Position numbers and translations under genes: made by a program. A model generated the notes under the pieces. It ran no database searches and was not told the origin of the DNA. It was given only the letters and a program-made list of their open reading frames with translations. 64,000 bases of DNA, from positions 11,317-75,316 of the forward strand of contig USHW01000006.1 of NCBI GenBank assembly GCA_900554545.1, read 5' to 3'. The stretch comes from an uncultured Prevotella sp. (GTDB lineage Bacteria > Bacteroidota > Bacteroidia > Bacteroidales > Bacteroidaceae). Shown here one piece after another: positions 44,156-52,928 of this stretch; the stretch's first letter is position 1; each line of letters starts with the position of its first letter.

Positions 44156-44737
44156 ATGAAATCTTTACAAACACTGTTCATCGCCGCTGTGGCGGCATTG
44201 GCCTTTTCGGCTTGCAGCGAGAAAAAGCCTACCAATAATATTGTCGCCAAGAAACCAGTGGTCAAAGCTCCTTCTGGACCGGTTAAGATGCAAGACTCGA
44301 AATTTGCGGATGAAGTCCAGTGGAATGGCAAAAGTTGTAATGTCAGCATAGTGCGCCGCGCCGATACGTCATTGCCGGTAATCACCGACGATGCAGGCGG
44401 AAAATACTATGACAATGTGATAGACATCAAGATAGAGGCTAACGGCGGCAATGACGGTACGCAAGGGGCGGAGCTTCTGTTTCATAAGACGTTTGGCAAG
44501 CAGAATTTCGCATCAATGGTGGATGCTGAATATCTTAAGAAAAGCGCTCTGCTTGGCATCGTTTTCGACCGTGTTGAAGGTGACAAGATAATTTTCGCGG
44601 CGAGCGTAGGTCAGCCAGATGTGCTCAGCGACGACTTTGTTCCGATGCTCGTCACTGTATCGCGTTCGGGAGGCATGACGATTTCGAAGGATACAAGGCT
44701 CGACAGCGACGTTGAAGAGGAAACTGCTGAAAGGTGA
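44156..44737 (+). CDS. DUF4738-type lipoprotein
   Basis: 193 residues with lipobox FSACS (Cys about residue 21). The body has WNGKSCNVSIVRRADTSLPV and YYDNVIDIKIE with a beta-rich second half (LLGIVFDRVEGDKIIFAASV). I assign DUF4738 from the overall look; no known biochemical function. Divergent from the DUF4230 operon, convergent with the AraC gene across an R3 repeat. Confidence 0.7.
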   Translation: MKSLQTLFIAAVAALAFSACSEKKPTNNIVAKKPVVKAPSGPVKMQDSKFADEVQWNGKSCNVSIVRRADTSLPVITDDAGGKYYDNVIDIKIEANGGNDGTQGAELLFHKTFGKQNFASMVDAEYLKKSALLGIVFDRVEGDKIIFAASVGQPDVLSDDFVPMLVTVSRSGGMTISKDTRLDSDVEEETAER

Positions 44738-44878
44738 AAAGGTAAAAAAGTAGAAAGGTAAAAAGGTAAAAGGTGATGTAATACTTTTGCGCTCATCGGA
44801 TGTGCCGTATAGACAAGACATTTATTTTTACCCTTCTACTTTTTTATCTTTTTACTTTTCCACCTTTTCATCCTTTCA
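44736..44878. repeat. R3 mirrored short-repeat hairpin, copy 6
   Basis: AAAGGTGAAAAGGTAAAAAAGT units (44730-44775) face TTTTTACCCTTCTACTTTTT-type units (44823-44876). Lies between convergent genes and probably acts as a shared terminator. Confidence 0.7.
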
Positions 44879-45778
44879 TTTGTTTCTGTATTCCTGCGGT
44901 GTCATGCCGGTGGAATGCTTGAAAAACTTACAGAAAAAGCTTACGTTCGGAAAGTTGAGGGCGTAGGCTATTTCAGCCACTTGCTTGCTGCTGTACTTCA
45001 GCATGACCTTCGCGTTGGTTACAACGGCGCGGTCAATCCATTCCTTTGCGGTTATCCCGCTTGCCTGTTTTATGACGGAGCTTAGGTAACGTGGCGTGAC
45101 GCACATCTTGTTTGCATAAAAAGCAAGTTTGCGCTCGTGCTTTGCATTGCTGTTGATTAGGCTTATGAAAGTGTTGAACAGTTCCTTTCCACGCGACGTT
45201 TCGGGTTGTTCCGTATCGGTCTCGATGTTCTTCAGATAGTTGTAATAATGTATTATCGAGTAAATAAGGCCGTTCAAGGCTTCGTCGGGGAAGTGTCCTT
45301 TGTTTATCATTTTCCATGCCGTGCCGAACAGGTATCTTATTTTTGCGGCGTCTTCGGCCTGGGGATGTATTGCGAAGAAAGTCGATTTGCCGTTGCACCA
45401 TGACGGCATCGACTTCCACATTGCCGCTTTCAGCCGCTCGTCGCCCACCATTATGCCGCACAGGTCGAAATCATTAGACACTTCGTTGATTTGCAGTATG
45501 CTGCCTGCTGATATGAAAGCGAACGTGCCAACGCCGTATTCATATTCAATAAGGTTTACCGTTAGTCTTATTCTCCCTTGCAGAATAAAGCCTATCCTGC
45601 AATCTTCCATAATGTAAGGCGTGTCTCTTTGCAGAATTTCCTGTACGGCCTTGCTGCCTTCTGCAAGCATTGCCATGTCTTTACCGATGAACATTGCCGG
45701 CGACTTTTCGGTCTTGACGTAATTCAATGCCGATTTCAGTTCATGGAACGAGAAGCGTTCCGGCGATTTGTTTTTCAT
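44876..45778 (-). CDS. AraC-family transcriptional regulator
   Basis: 300 residues. An N-terminal cupin-like sensor domain (ILQRDTPYIMEDCRIGFILQ) and a C-terminal AraC DNA-binding domain from about residue 200: MCVTPRYLSSVIKQASG and YSSKQVAEIAYALNFP then FCKFFKHSTGMTPQEYR. It is divergent from the efflux operon that starts at 45968, so it is the likely activator of that operon. Ligand unknown. Confidence 0.9.
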   Translation of the reverse strand: MKNKSPERFSFHELKSALNYVKTEKSPAMFIGKDMAMLAEGSKAVQEILQRDTPYIMEDCRIGFILQGRIRLTVNLIEYEYGVGTFAFISAGSILQINEVSNDFDLCGIMVGDERLKAAMWKSMPSWCNGKSTFFAIHPQAEDAAKIRYLFGTAWKMINKGHFPDEALNGLIYSIIHYYNYLKNIETDTEQPETSRGKELFNTFISLINSNAKHERKLAFYANKMCVTPRYLSSVIKQASGITAKEWIDRAVVTNAKVMLKYSSKQVAEIAYALNFPNVSFFCKFFKHSTGMTPQEYRNK

Positions 45779-45967
45779 GCCTTTATTTGTTTAATCGTAT
45801 TGTGCAAAAGTACAAAAAGAACTTGTTTTGGCAACGTTTTATTGCCTTAAATGTGCTGTTTGGATGTAAGATAGTACAAAAGGAACATTATACCGTAATA
45901 TATGATAACACCTTTATGTGCCGATGTAGTTATCTTTGCACACAGAAACAATGAAAAACGAAAACAC

Positions 45968-47221
45968 ATGAAACATCATCTTATTTGCATGTTGGCGGTA
46001 TTCTGTCCGGCGCTGTGTGCCGCGCAGGTCACGCTTGAGCAGTGTAAGGCGTGGGCGGCCGACAACTATCCCGTAATAAGGCAGTACGCCTTGGTGGAGC
46101 AGAGCCGCCGTTTCACTGTGGAGAATGCCATGAAGGCGTGGCTGCCGCAGGTCAGTGTGAACGGCACTGTGTCTTACCAGAGCGATGTTACGAGCATTCC
46201 CATAGAGTTGCCCGACGTGGATATTCCTAAAATTGGCAAAGACCAGTATGATGTCAACATAACGTTGAGCCAGCAGGTGTACGACGGCGGCGCGGCGTCT
46301 TCGGCCAAACGGCTTGCCGAGGCGCAGGGTGATGTAGAGCACGGAAAGGTAAGCGTGGCGATGTATGATGTCAACCAGCGCGTAGACCAGCTGTTTTTCG
46401 GCGTTTTAGTGCTTGACGAACAAATCCGTCAGGTGCGCGTCTTGCAGGACGATTTGTCGCTTTCGCTGTCGTCGGTTGAGGCTATGATGAAAGGCGGCGT
46501 AGCCAATCAGGCCGATGTTGACGCGGTAAAGGTGGAGCAGGTGAAGGCGCGGCAGAAGGAAACCAGTCTGCTGACGCAGCGCAAAACGTATATGAAGATG
46601 CTCTCGACGTTCACCGGCAAGGACATGGGAGAGAACGACTCGCTGGCACGGCCGCCAATGCTGGCACTGCTGCCAGCTGACAACCGCCGCCCGGAACTTG
46701 AGCTTTACGCCGCGCAGAACAGCCTGATTGACACCAAGCTGAAAGCTCTCAACACCGATTTGCGCCCACATGTCGGCGTGTATGCACGCGGCGGATACGG
46801 CAATCCGGGGCTTAACATGCTGAAAGACGACTTCGACGCGTATTATAAAGTAGGCCTTACGCTGTCGTGGAACTTCGGTTCGTTGTACACTCGGGCTAAC
46901 GACAAGAAGAAACTTGAGGCCGAGCGGCAGACTGTGCAGTCGGAACGTGATGCCTTTTTGTTCAACACGCGCCTTCAGACCGAGCTTCAGAGCGGAGCTA
47001 TAGCAAGCTTGCGTGAACAGATAAAGCAGGACGACGAGATAATAACCCTGCGCCAACGCATACGCGAAAAGGCAGGGCAGAGGGTCGCTAACGGAACGGA
47101 GACAGTGAACGAGATGCTTCGCGACATCAACGCCGTAAGCGATGCGCAGCTTGCCAAGCGGCTGCACGAGATACAACTGTTGCAGGAAATATACAAGGTT
47201 AAACATCTTAATAATATCTGA
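45968..47221 (+). CDS. TolC-family outer membrane efflux protein
   Basis: 417 residues from ATG 45968. Signal peptide MKHHLICMLAVFCPALCAAQ. Two OEP repeats with long coiled-coil helices (QVRVLQDDLSLSLSSVEAMM, QIKQDDEIITLRQRIREKAG) and the exit-tunnel strands. Forms the outer-membrane channel for the following pump. A TATCTTTG box sits at 45931-45938 without a clear -33 box, consistent with need for the divergent AraC activator. Confidence 0.9.
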   Translation: MKHHLICMLAVFCPALCAAQVTLEQCKAWAADNYPVIRQYALVEQSRRFTVENAMKAWLPQVSVNGTVSYQSDVTSIPIELPDVDIPKIGKDQYDVNITLSQQVYDGGAASSAKRLAEAQGDVEHGKVSVAMYDVNQRVDQLFFGVLVLDEQIRQVRVLQDDLSLSLSSVEAMMKGGVANQADVDAVKVEQVKARQKETSLLTQRKTYMKMLSTFTGKDMGENDSLARPPMLALLPADNRRPELELYAAQNSLIDTKLKALNTDLRPHVGVYARGGYGNPGLNMLKDDFDAYYKVGLTLSWNFGSLYTRANDKKKLEAERQTVQSERDAFLFNTRLQTELQSGAIASLREQIKQDDEIITLRQRIREKAGQRVANGTETVNEMLRDINAVSDAQLAKRLHEIQLLQEIYKVKHLNNI

Positions 47222-47224
47222 AAG

Positions 47225-48115
47225 ATGAAAAATTTGATTGTTTTGATGGCTGTCATCGCCTTCGCTGCCTGTTCGGGTGGCGGCGATGAGCATGACGCTA
47301 CGGGCATGTTTGAGGCTACGGAGGTTATTGTTTCAGCCGAACAGACGGGCAAGTTGCTGTATTTTGATGTCGATGAGGGCGACGTTCTCGCCAAGGGACA
47401 GCAGGTTGGGCTTGTCGATACGGTGCAACTCCAGTTGCGCGCGATGCAGCTCGGCGCAACGAAAGAGGCATACGCGAGCCAGCGTCCCGACATAGAGAAG
47501 CAGATAGCGGCGACAAGACAGCAATTGGCAAAGGCCGAATTGGAGGTGAAAAGATATTCCGCCTTGGTGCGCGACAACGCCGCCAACCGCAAGCAGCTTG
47601 ACGATGCGGAGAGCAGCGTGCGCGTGTTGCGCCGCCAGTTGGACGCGCAACTGTCGCAGCTTAACAACACCACGGGCAGCCTGAACCGCCAGATGGACGC
47701 CGCCGAGATACAGCGGCGTCAGGTAATCGACAACTTGGAGAAGTGCCGGGTGAAGTCGCCAATCGGCGGAACCGTGCTCGACAAGTATGCCGAGGCAGGC
47801 GAGTACGCCACTCCGGGCAAACCGTTGTTCAAGATAGCGGATGTTGCCGACATGAAGTTAAGGGCGTATGTCGATGCTCCGCAGCTCACATCGCTTAAAG
47901 TGGGACAGCCGGTAAAGGTGTATGCCGACTTTGGCGAGGACGGTAACCGCGAGTATAAGGGCGTTATCGAGTGGATTTCGGACAAGGCGGAGTTTACCCC
48001 GAAGACGATACAGACACGCGACGAACGCGCCAACTTGGTGTATGCGGTGAAGATAGCGGTGAAGAACACCGACGGACTGATAAAAATCGGAATGTACGGC
48101 GAAGTGGATTTTTAA
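47225..48115 (+). CDS. HlyD/YbhG-type membrane fusion protein
   Basis: 296 residues with lipoprotein signal (IAFAACSGGG). Barrel-sandwich half VIVSAEQTGKLLYFDVDEGD, a coiled-coil hairpin at about residues 85-175, then the second half RVKSPIGGTVLDKYAEAGEY. It links the ABC transporter to the TolC channel. 3 bases downstream of the TolC gene. Ends at an R3 repeat. Confidence 0.9.
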   Translation: MKNLIVLMAVIAFAACSGGGDEHDATGMFEATEVIVSAEQTGKLLYFDVDEGDVLAKGQQVGLVDTVQLQLRAMQLGATKEAYASQRPDIEKQIAATRQQLAKAELEVKRYSALVRDNAANRKQLDDAESSVRVLRRQLDAQLSQLNNTTGSLNRQMDAAEIQRRQVIDNLEKCRVKSPIGGTVLDKYAEAGEYATPGKPLFKIADVADMKLRAYVDAPQLTSLKVGQPVKVYADFGEDGNREYKGVIEWISDKAEFTPKTIQTRDERANLVYAVKIAVKNTDGLIKIGMYGEVDF

Positions 48116-48118
48116 TTT

Positions 48119-48235
48119 AGGAGTAGAGGAGTAAAGTAGTAGAGGAGTAAGTCCCACCTTCTCACCTCCTCACTTTCTCACCTTCAAATCCATGCTTTTA
48201 CCTTTTTACTTTTTCACCTTTTTACCTTTAAAACT
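48119..48235. repeat. R3 mirrored short-repeat region, copy 7
   Basis: AGGAGTAGAGGAGTAAAGTAG units face CTTCTCACCTCCTCAC and CTTTTTACTTTTTCACC units (to 48230). It lies within the efflux operon between the fusion protein and first ATPase genes. Confidence 0.6.
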
Positions 48236-49138
48236 ATGGTTTCAGTTGACGATTTGCGAAAGAATTACGGACGGACGACGGCCCTGGACGGTATTTCGCT
48301 CAATGTCCGTGAAGGCGAGATATACGGCATCATAGGCCCTGACGGCGCAGGCAAGACGTCGCTCTTCCGCATATTGGCTACGCTTCTGCTGCCCGACGGC
48401 GGACAGGCCACGGTCGATGGCCTTGACGTTGTTAAGGACTATCGGGAGCTGCGGCGGCGCATAGGCTACATGCCGGGCAGGTTTTCGCTGTATCAAGACC
48501 TGTCGGTGGAGGAGAACTTGCAGTTTTTCGCCTCGGTGTTCAACACCACGATAGAGCGGAATTACGCTCTTATAAGGGACATTTACAGTCAGCTTGAGCC
48601 GTTTAAGGCGCGCAGGGCAGGCAAACTGTCGGGCGGAATGAAACAGAAACTGGCGCTTTGCTGCGCCCTGATACATGCTCCGCGCGTGCTGTTGCTCGAC
48701 GAACCGACAACAGGCATCGACCCGGTGTCGCGCAAGGAGCTGTGGACTATGCTGCGGAAGTTGAGGCAGGACTACGGCATAACCATCGTGGTGTCAACTC
48801 CTTACATGGACGAAGCGTCGCAGTGCGACCGCATTTCGCTGATGCAGGGCGGGCGGTTGTTGCAGACCGACACTCCCGACGGGATATGTGCGGCGTACAC
48901 AGGCCGTCTGTTCGCGGTGAAGAGTGCTGACATACACCGTCTGCTTGACGACCTGAAGAAATGCGCCGGTGTGAAAACCGCGTTTGCATTTGGCGACAGC
49001 TTCCATGTAACGCTTGACGATGATGTGGCTTCATGCACGCTGTGGGATTACCTGAACGGCCTCGGTCACACAGACGTTGAAGTGAAAAAGATACAGCCTT
49101 CGGTCGAGGATTGCTTCATGTCGCTGATGAAGTTGTGA
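48236..49138 (+). CDS. ABC transporter ATP-binding protein (N-terminal half of YbhF type)
   Basis: 300 residues. Walker A GPDGAGKTS, signature LSGGMKQKLAL, Walker B VLLLDEPTTGID, switch His replaced by a VVSTPYMDEA segment. The GPDGAGKT form is what the first domain of E. coli YbhF shows. It powers export by the two permeases downstream. The lack of the usual switch His (TPY where THY/H is common) is notable and suggests it pairs with the second ATPase. Confidence 0.9.
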   Translation: MVSVDDLRKNYGRTTALDGISLNVREGEIYGIIGPDGAGKTSLFRILATLLLPDGGQATVDGLDVVKDYRELRRRIGYMPGRFSLYQDLSVEENLQFFASVFNTTIERNYALIRDIYSQLEPFKARRAGKLSGGMKQKLALCCALIHAPRVLLLDEPTTGIDPVSRKELWTMLRKLRQDYGITIVVSTPYMDEASQCDRISLMQGGRLLQTDTPDGICAAYTGRLFAVKSADIHRLLDDLKKCAGVKTAFAFGDSFHVTLDDDVASCTLWDYLNGLGHTDVEVKKIQPSVEDCFMSLMKL

Positions 49139-49209
49139 GCAGTGGACGTGCCTTTACATACCGATATTTGGCCTAACCCTAAACGTTTGATAGCCAATGT
49201 GTTATAAAA

Positions 49210-49304
49210 GATTCTGCAAAAGACGGCTTTTCGCCGTGCAAAAGGTGCTCTTTCGTGCTGTAAAAGGTGGCTTTTTGCGGCCTGAAAGACGGTCTTTTGC
49301 AAAC
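49210..49304. repeat. R2 22-base phased repeat, locus 6
   Basis: AAAAG at 49218, 49240 and 49262 and GAAAG at 49284: four units at exactly 22-base steps, the clearest locus. It separates the two ATPase genes of the efflux operon. Confidence 0.85.
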
Positions 49305-49363
49305 TTGAAAAATTTATGTGGATATTCTGCCGGTAACTTACCGGCAAAAGATATGTAAGAACT

Positions 49364-50104
49364 ATGGATGCGGAAAATGTGATTACGGCGGAAAAACTGA
49401 CAAAGCAGTTCGGTGCGTTCGTTGCCGTTGACCATATAACGTTCAGCGTGCGGCGCGGCGAGATATTCGGTTTTCTCGGTGCTAACGGTGCCGGAAAGAC
49501 TACGGCCATGCGCATGCTGGCAGGTCTTAGCCGTCCGACTGCCGGCAGTGCGGTGGTGGCAGGCTTCGATGTCGGCGCACAGTCGGAGCAGGTGAAGCGG
49601 CACATCGGTTACATGAGCCAGAAGTTTTCGCTTTACGACGACCTGACCGTGGCCGAGAACATGCGCCTTTTCGGCGGAATATATGGTATGCGGCGCAACC
49701 GGATAGGCGGCAGGATTGACGGCATGTTGGGCGAACTCGGTTTGCAGGACGAGCGCAAAAGTCTTGTAGGCTCGCTTCCGTTGGGGTGGAAGCAGAAGCT
49801 GGCTTTCGCCGTGGCGACGATACACGAGCCTGAAATAGTGTTCCTCGACGAGCCTACCGGAGGCGTTGACCCCGTTACGCGGCGCACGTTCTGGGAGCAG
49901 ATTTACCGCGCCGCCGACCGCGGCACGACGGTTTTCGTCACCACTCACTACATGGACGAGGCGGAGTATTGCGACCGCGTGTCAATCATGGTTGACGGAC
50001 GCATCGCCGCGCTTGGCACTCCGCACGGACTGAAGGGCGACTTTGGCGCAACTGACTTGTACGGCGTTTTCTACAGTCTCGCACGCAAAGCGGAAAGGAG
50101 GTGA
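49364..50104 (+). CDS. ABC transporter ATP-binding protein (C-terminal half of YbhF type)
   Basis: 246 residues. Walker A GANGAGKTT, Walker B IVFLDEPTGGVDP and switch TTHYMDEA are normal; the signature is LPLGWKQKLAFA instead of LSGG, as in the second domain of E. coli YbhF. With the preceding gene it forms a split equivalent of the fused YbhF. 3 bases precede the first permease gene. Confidence 0.9.
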   Translation: MDAENVITAEKLTKQFGAFVAVDHITFSVRRGEIFGFLGANGAGKTTAMRMLAGLSRPTAGSAVVAGFDVGAQSEQVKRHIGYMSQKFSLYDDLTVAENMRLFGGIYGMRRNRIGGRIDGMLGELGLQDERKSLVGSLPLGWKQKLAFAVATIHEPEIVFLDEPTGGVDPVTRRTFWEQIYRAADRGTTVFVTTHYMDEAEYCDRVSIMVDGRIAALGTPHGLKGDFGATDLYGVFYSLARKAERR

Positions 50105-50107
50105 TAC

Positions 50108-51214
50108 ATGGCACAGTTTGTTTCGTTCGTCCGCAAGGAGTTTCTGCATATCTTCCGCGACAGGCGCAGTATGCTGATATTGCTCGGAATGCCCGTTGTG
50201 CTGCTTCTGCTGTTCGGCTATGCGGTTACGACAGAGGTGCGTAACGTGCGTGTGGCGGTGCTCGACCACTCGCGCGACGAGGTGACTACGAGGGCATACG
50301 ACCGCATTTCGTCAAACGAATATATGTCGCTCGCAATGGTTACGGCCGACCGCCGCGATGTTGACGCGGCCTTCAGGCAGGGACGGATAGACGTTGCGGT
50401 AGTGTTCGGGAGCGGCTTTGCAAGCGACATAAGGCATTTTGGTACGGCTCAGGTGCAGGTTCTCGTCGACGGAACGGAGCCTAATCAGGCCGCCATGCGG
50501 TTGCAATATGTAGGTCAGGTGCTGTCGGCCATGCGTAATGACATTGTGGAAGGCGGCGTGGCCGATGCCGGTTTCAACATCGTTCCGGTTACGCGGATGC
50601 TTTATAACCCACAACAGAAGAGCGAATACAACTTTGTTCCGGGCGTGATAGGCATGCTTCTTATGCTTGTGTGCGTGCTGATGACCAGCGTGTCGATAGT
50701 CCGCGAGAAGGAGACGGGCACGATGGAGGTGCTTCTCGCGTCGCCTCTTTCCCCTGCACGCATCATCATGTCAAAGCTCGTTCCTTATTTCGTAATCTCC
50801 GTGTTCAATGTCGCCACGGTGCTTCTGCTCGCTCGCTACGTAATCGGAGTGCCCATGGCAGGCAGCTTGTGGTGCTTCCTCGGCGTAACGTTGCTTTACA
50901 CCCTTGTGTCGCTTACGCTCGGACTGTTCGTCTCAAACCTTGTCCGCACACAGGTGGCGGCAATGGTTGTGTCGATGTTGTTCATCATTCCTACGGTATA
51001 TCTGTCAGGTCTGGCGTTCCCGTTGGAGAGCATGCCGAAGGTGTTGCAGTACATCTCGGCAATCGTTCCGGCGCGTTGGTTCATCGATGCGGCGCGCCGC
51101 CTGATGATACAGGGCGTTGAGGCGCGTTACATCATGCAGGATGTCGTCGTGATGCTCGTCATGGAAGCGGTGCTGTTGGTTGTCGCGCTGAAGAAGTTTA
51201 AGGTAAGGCTTTGA
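50108..51214 (+). CDS. ABC-2 permease, YbhS/YbhR type
   Basis: 368 residues. One N-terminal helix (MLILLGMPVVLLLLFGYAVT), a large periplasmic domain, then five C-terminal helices with the REKETGTMEVLLASPLSP ABC-2 motif. Pairs with the next permease. The organisation matches ybhGFSR, whose products export drugs or cations in E. coli. The stop codon lies where R4 copy 2 begins. Confidence 0.9.
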   Translation: MAQFVSFVRKEFLHIFRDRRSMLILLGMPVVLLLLFGYAVTTEVRNVRVAVLDHSRDEVTTRAYDRISSNEYMSLAMVTADRRDVDAAFRQGRIDVAVVFGSGFASDIRHFGTAQVQVLVDGTEPNQAAMRLQYVGQVLSAMRNDIVEGGVADAGFNIVPVTRMLYNPQQKSEYNFVPGVIGMLLMLVCVLMTSVSIVREKETGTMEVLLASPLSPARIIMSKLVPYFVISVFNVATVLLLARYVIGVPMAGSLWCFLGVTLLYTLVSLTLGLFVSNLVRTQVAAMVVSMLFIIPTVYLSGLAFPLESMPKVLQYISAIVPARWFIDAARRLMIQGVEARYIMQDVVVMLVMEAVLLVVALKKFKVRL

Positions 51215-51362
51215 CACCCACCCCGGCCCTCCCGAAGGGAGGGGGCTTGATATGTTTCATTACAGACGTGATTAAATGGATAATGTCAATGAGCAAGTTG
51301 AAATTGAAGATATTTTCAAAAGATAACCAGACTCCCTCCCCACGGGAGGGTTGGGGTGGGGC
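51214..51362. repeat. R4 CCCACCCC/GGGGTGGG inverted pair, copy 2
   Basis: Left arm ACACCCACCCCGGCCCTCCC and so on to GGGGGCTTGATAT (51214-51252), right arm CTCCCTCCCCACGGGAGGG-TTGGGGTGGG (51331-51362). The right arm is read as codons of the next gene. Confidence 0.8.
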
Positions 51363-52467
51363 TTTTCTCATCCGGAAAGAGTTTCTGCAAATCAGGCGCA
51401 ACGCCTTTCTGCCGAAAATATTTGTCGTTTTGCCTATCATAATGCTGCTGATTGTGCCATACGCGGCCAATCAGGAGGTGAAGGACTTGAAGTTCTGCGT
51501 TGTTGACAACGACCGCAGCACGCTCTCGCGCGAGCTTGTCGCGCAGGTGGATGCCTCTAAGTATTTCATGCTTGAGTCGGTGCATGGCGACTACCGTAGT
51601 GCGTTGGAACAGGTGGAGATGGGCAGGGCTGATGTGATACTCGACATACCGCACGGCTTCTCGTCAGATGTGGTGCGCGAGGGCACGGCCTCCGTCAATG
51701 TGAACGTCAACGCGGTGAACGGCGTTAAGGGTGCTCTTGGACAGGCTTACATGCTCAGCATAATATCCGACTTTACCTCGGCGCAGCGCGAGGAGCGCGG
51801 CATCGGGGTGGGGCAGGGCGCGGACGGCGGTGTGGATGTGCGTCCGCGTTACCTCTTCAACGCCGCTCTTGACTATAAGGTTTACATGGTTCCGGGGATA
51901 ATCGCGATGCTCCTGACGCTGCTCATAGGCTTCCTGCCGGCGATAAACATCGTCGGCGAGAAGGAGAAGGGCACCATCGAGCAAATTAACGTAACACCGG
52001 TAAGCCGCACGGATTTCATCCTGTCGAAGCTCATTCCTTACTGGATAATCGGCCTGTTCATGCTCCTGTGGTCTATGTTGTGGGCATACATCCTTTACGG
52101 AATGCGTCCCGAGGGCAGCGTGTGGTTAGTGTTGCTGTCGTCGCTGCTGTTCTTCCTCATCGTGTCGAGCCTCGGCCTGATAGTGTCAAACTGCTCGGCA
52201 ACAATGCGTCAGGCCGCCCTGCTGATGCTGTTCTTCCTGATAATATTCGTTCTTATGAGCGGTCTGCTTACGCCGATAGCCAGTATGCCCGATTGGGCGC
52301 AGGCCATAACGTATGCCAATCCCCTGCGCTACTACATCGAAGCCCTGCGCGCCCTCTACCTGAAAGGCAGCACGCTGGCCGACCTCCAGCCGCAACTGCT
52401 CTCGATGGCGGCCTACGCCGTGGTGTCGTGGGCTGGCGCGATACTTAGCTACAAGAAAACAAACTGA
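51283..52467 (+). CDS. ABC-2 permease, YbhR/YbhS type, with repeat-derived N-terminus
   Basis: 394 residues from ATG 51283 (51289 also possible); an in-frame TTG at 51211 is unlikely. The first 27 or so residues (ending NQTPSPREGWGGAF) come partly from the R4 repeat arm. Normal family sequence begins at FLIRKEFLQIRRNAFLPKIF. The rest is standard: membrane helix, periplasmic domain, EKEKGTIEQINVTPVSRTDF ABC-2 motif, five helices. Partner of the preceding permease; last gene of the operon. Confidence 0.88.
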   Translation: MSMSKLKLKIFSKDNQTPSPREGWGGAFLIRKEFLQIRRNAFLPKIFVVLPIIMLLIVPYAANQEVKDLKFCVVDNDRSTLSRELVAQVDASKYFMLESVHGDYRSALEQVEMGRADVILDIPHGFSSDVVREGTASVNVNVNAVNGVKGALGQAYMLSIISDFTSAQREERGIGVGQGADGGVDVRPRYLFNAALDYKVYMVPGIIAMLLTLLIGFLPAINIVGEKEKGTIEQINVTPVSRTDFILSKLIPYWIIGLFMLLWSMLWAYILYGMRPEGSVWLVLLSSLLFFLIVSSLGLIVSNCSATMRQAALLMLFFLIIFVLMSGLLTPIASMPDWAQAITYANPLRYYIEALRALYLKGSTLADLQPQLLSMAAYAVVSWAGAILSYKKTN

Positions 52468-52481
52468 TTTTCATACATTTG

Positions 52482-52675
52482 CTGTCATCTGTCAGTATAG
52501 CATGTATCTTTTTGGAAATCAGTCTTTTACGGGCTGACAGATAAATGCGTTTACTGTCAGCTTACCGTCATATCCTCCACCGTTTTGTGACCTGCGCTGA
52601 CAGTAAACGCATTTATCTGTCAGCCTGTAATCTATTTATTATCAATACGTTATACCCAATCCTGACAGATGACAG
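52482..52675. repeat. R1 nested palindromic repeat, copy 3
   Basis: Ends are CTGTCATCTGTCAG and CTGACAGATGACAG. Inside, a 30-base perfect inverted pair (52532-52561 and 52596-52625, each containing GATAAATGCGTTTACTGTC or its complement) encloses a 34-base loop. It starts 14 bases after the permease stop. Confidence 0.9.
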
Positions 52676-52928
52676 TAAAAAACAAAAATCTTTTTCACTG
52701 TCATTGTAATTGTTGCTTTATAATTTATGAATGTCCGCAAATAACTCAATTCCTGTCAATCAGACATTAACCGGCAATGCACATGTCTTTAACTACTTAG
52801 AGACCGCAGAGAGCGAATCGTGTTGTTGAGTGTAGCGAGAAACTACTTTAACTCCTTTAACTACCTATGAATGGTAGCTTTGCGAACATTCATATTATAA
52901 TTCTCGCCGTTCTTCTTGATTTATCCAA
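52676..52928. other. Intergenic stretch without a recognisable gene
   Basis: About 250 AT-rich bases between R1 copy 3 and R2 locus 7. It includes two near-repeats of TTTAACTAC (about 52789 and 52855). No open frame or RNA structure that I can support. Confidence 0.5.

Noticed and set aside
49210..49304. R2 arrays as CRISPR
   Set aside because: Units are 22 bases without separate spacers, strongly diverged, and no cas gene is in the window.
51211..51282. TTG start at the overlap of the two permease genes
   Set aside because: It would translate the left R4 arm as MTPTPALPKGGG; an ATG after the arm is more likely.
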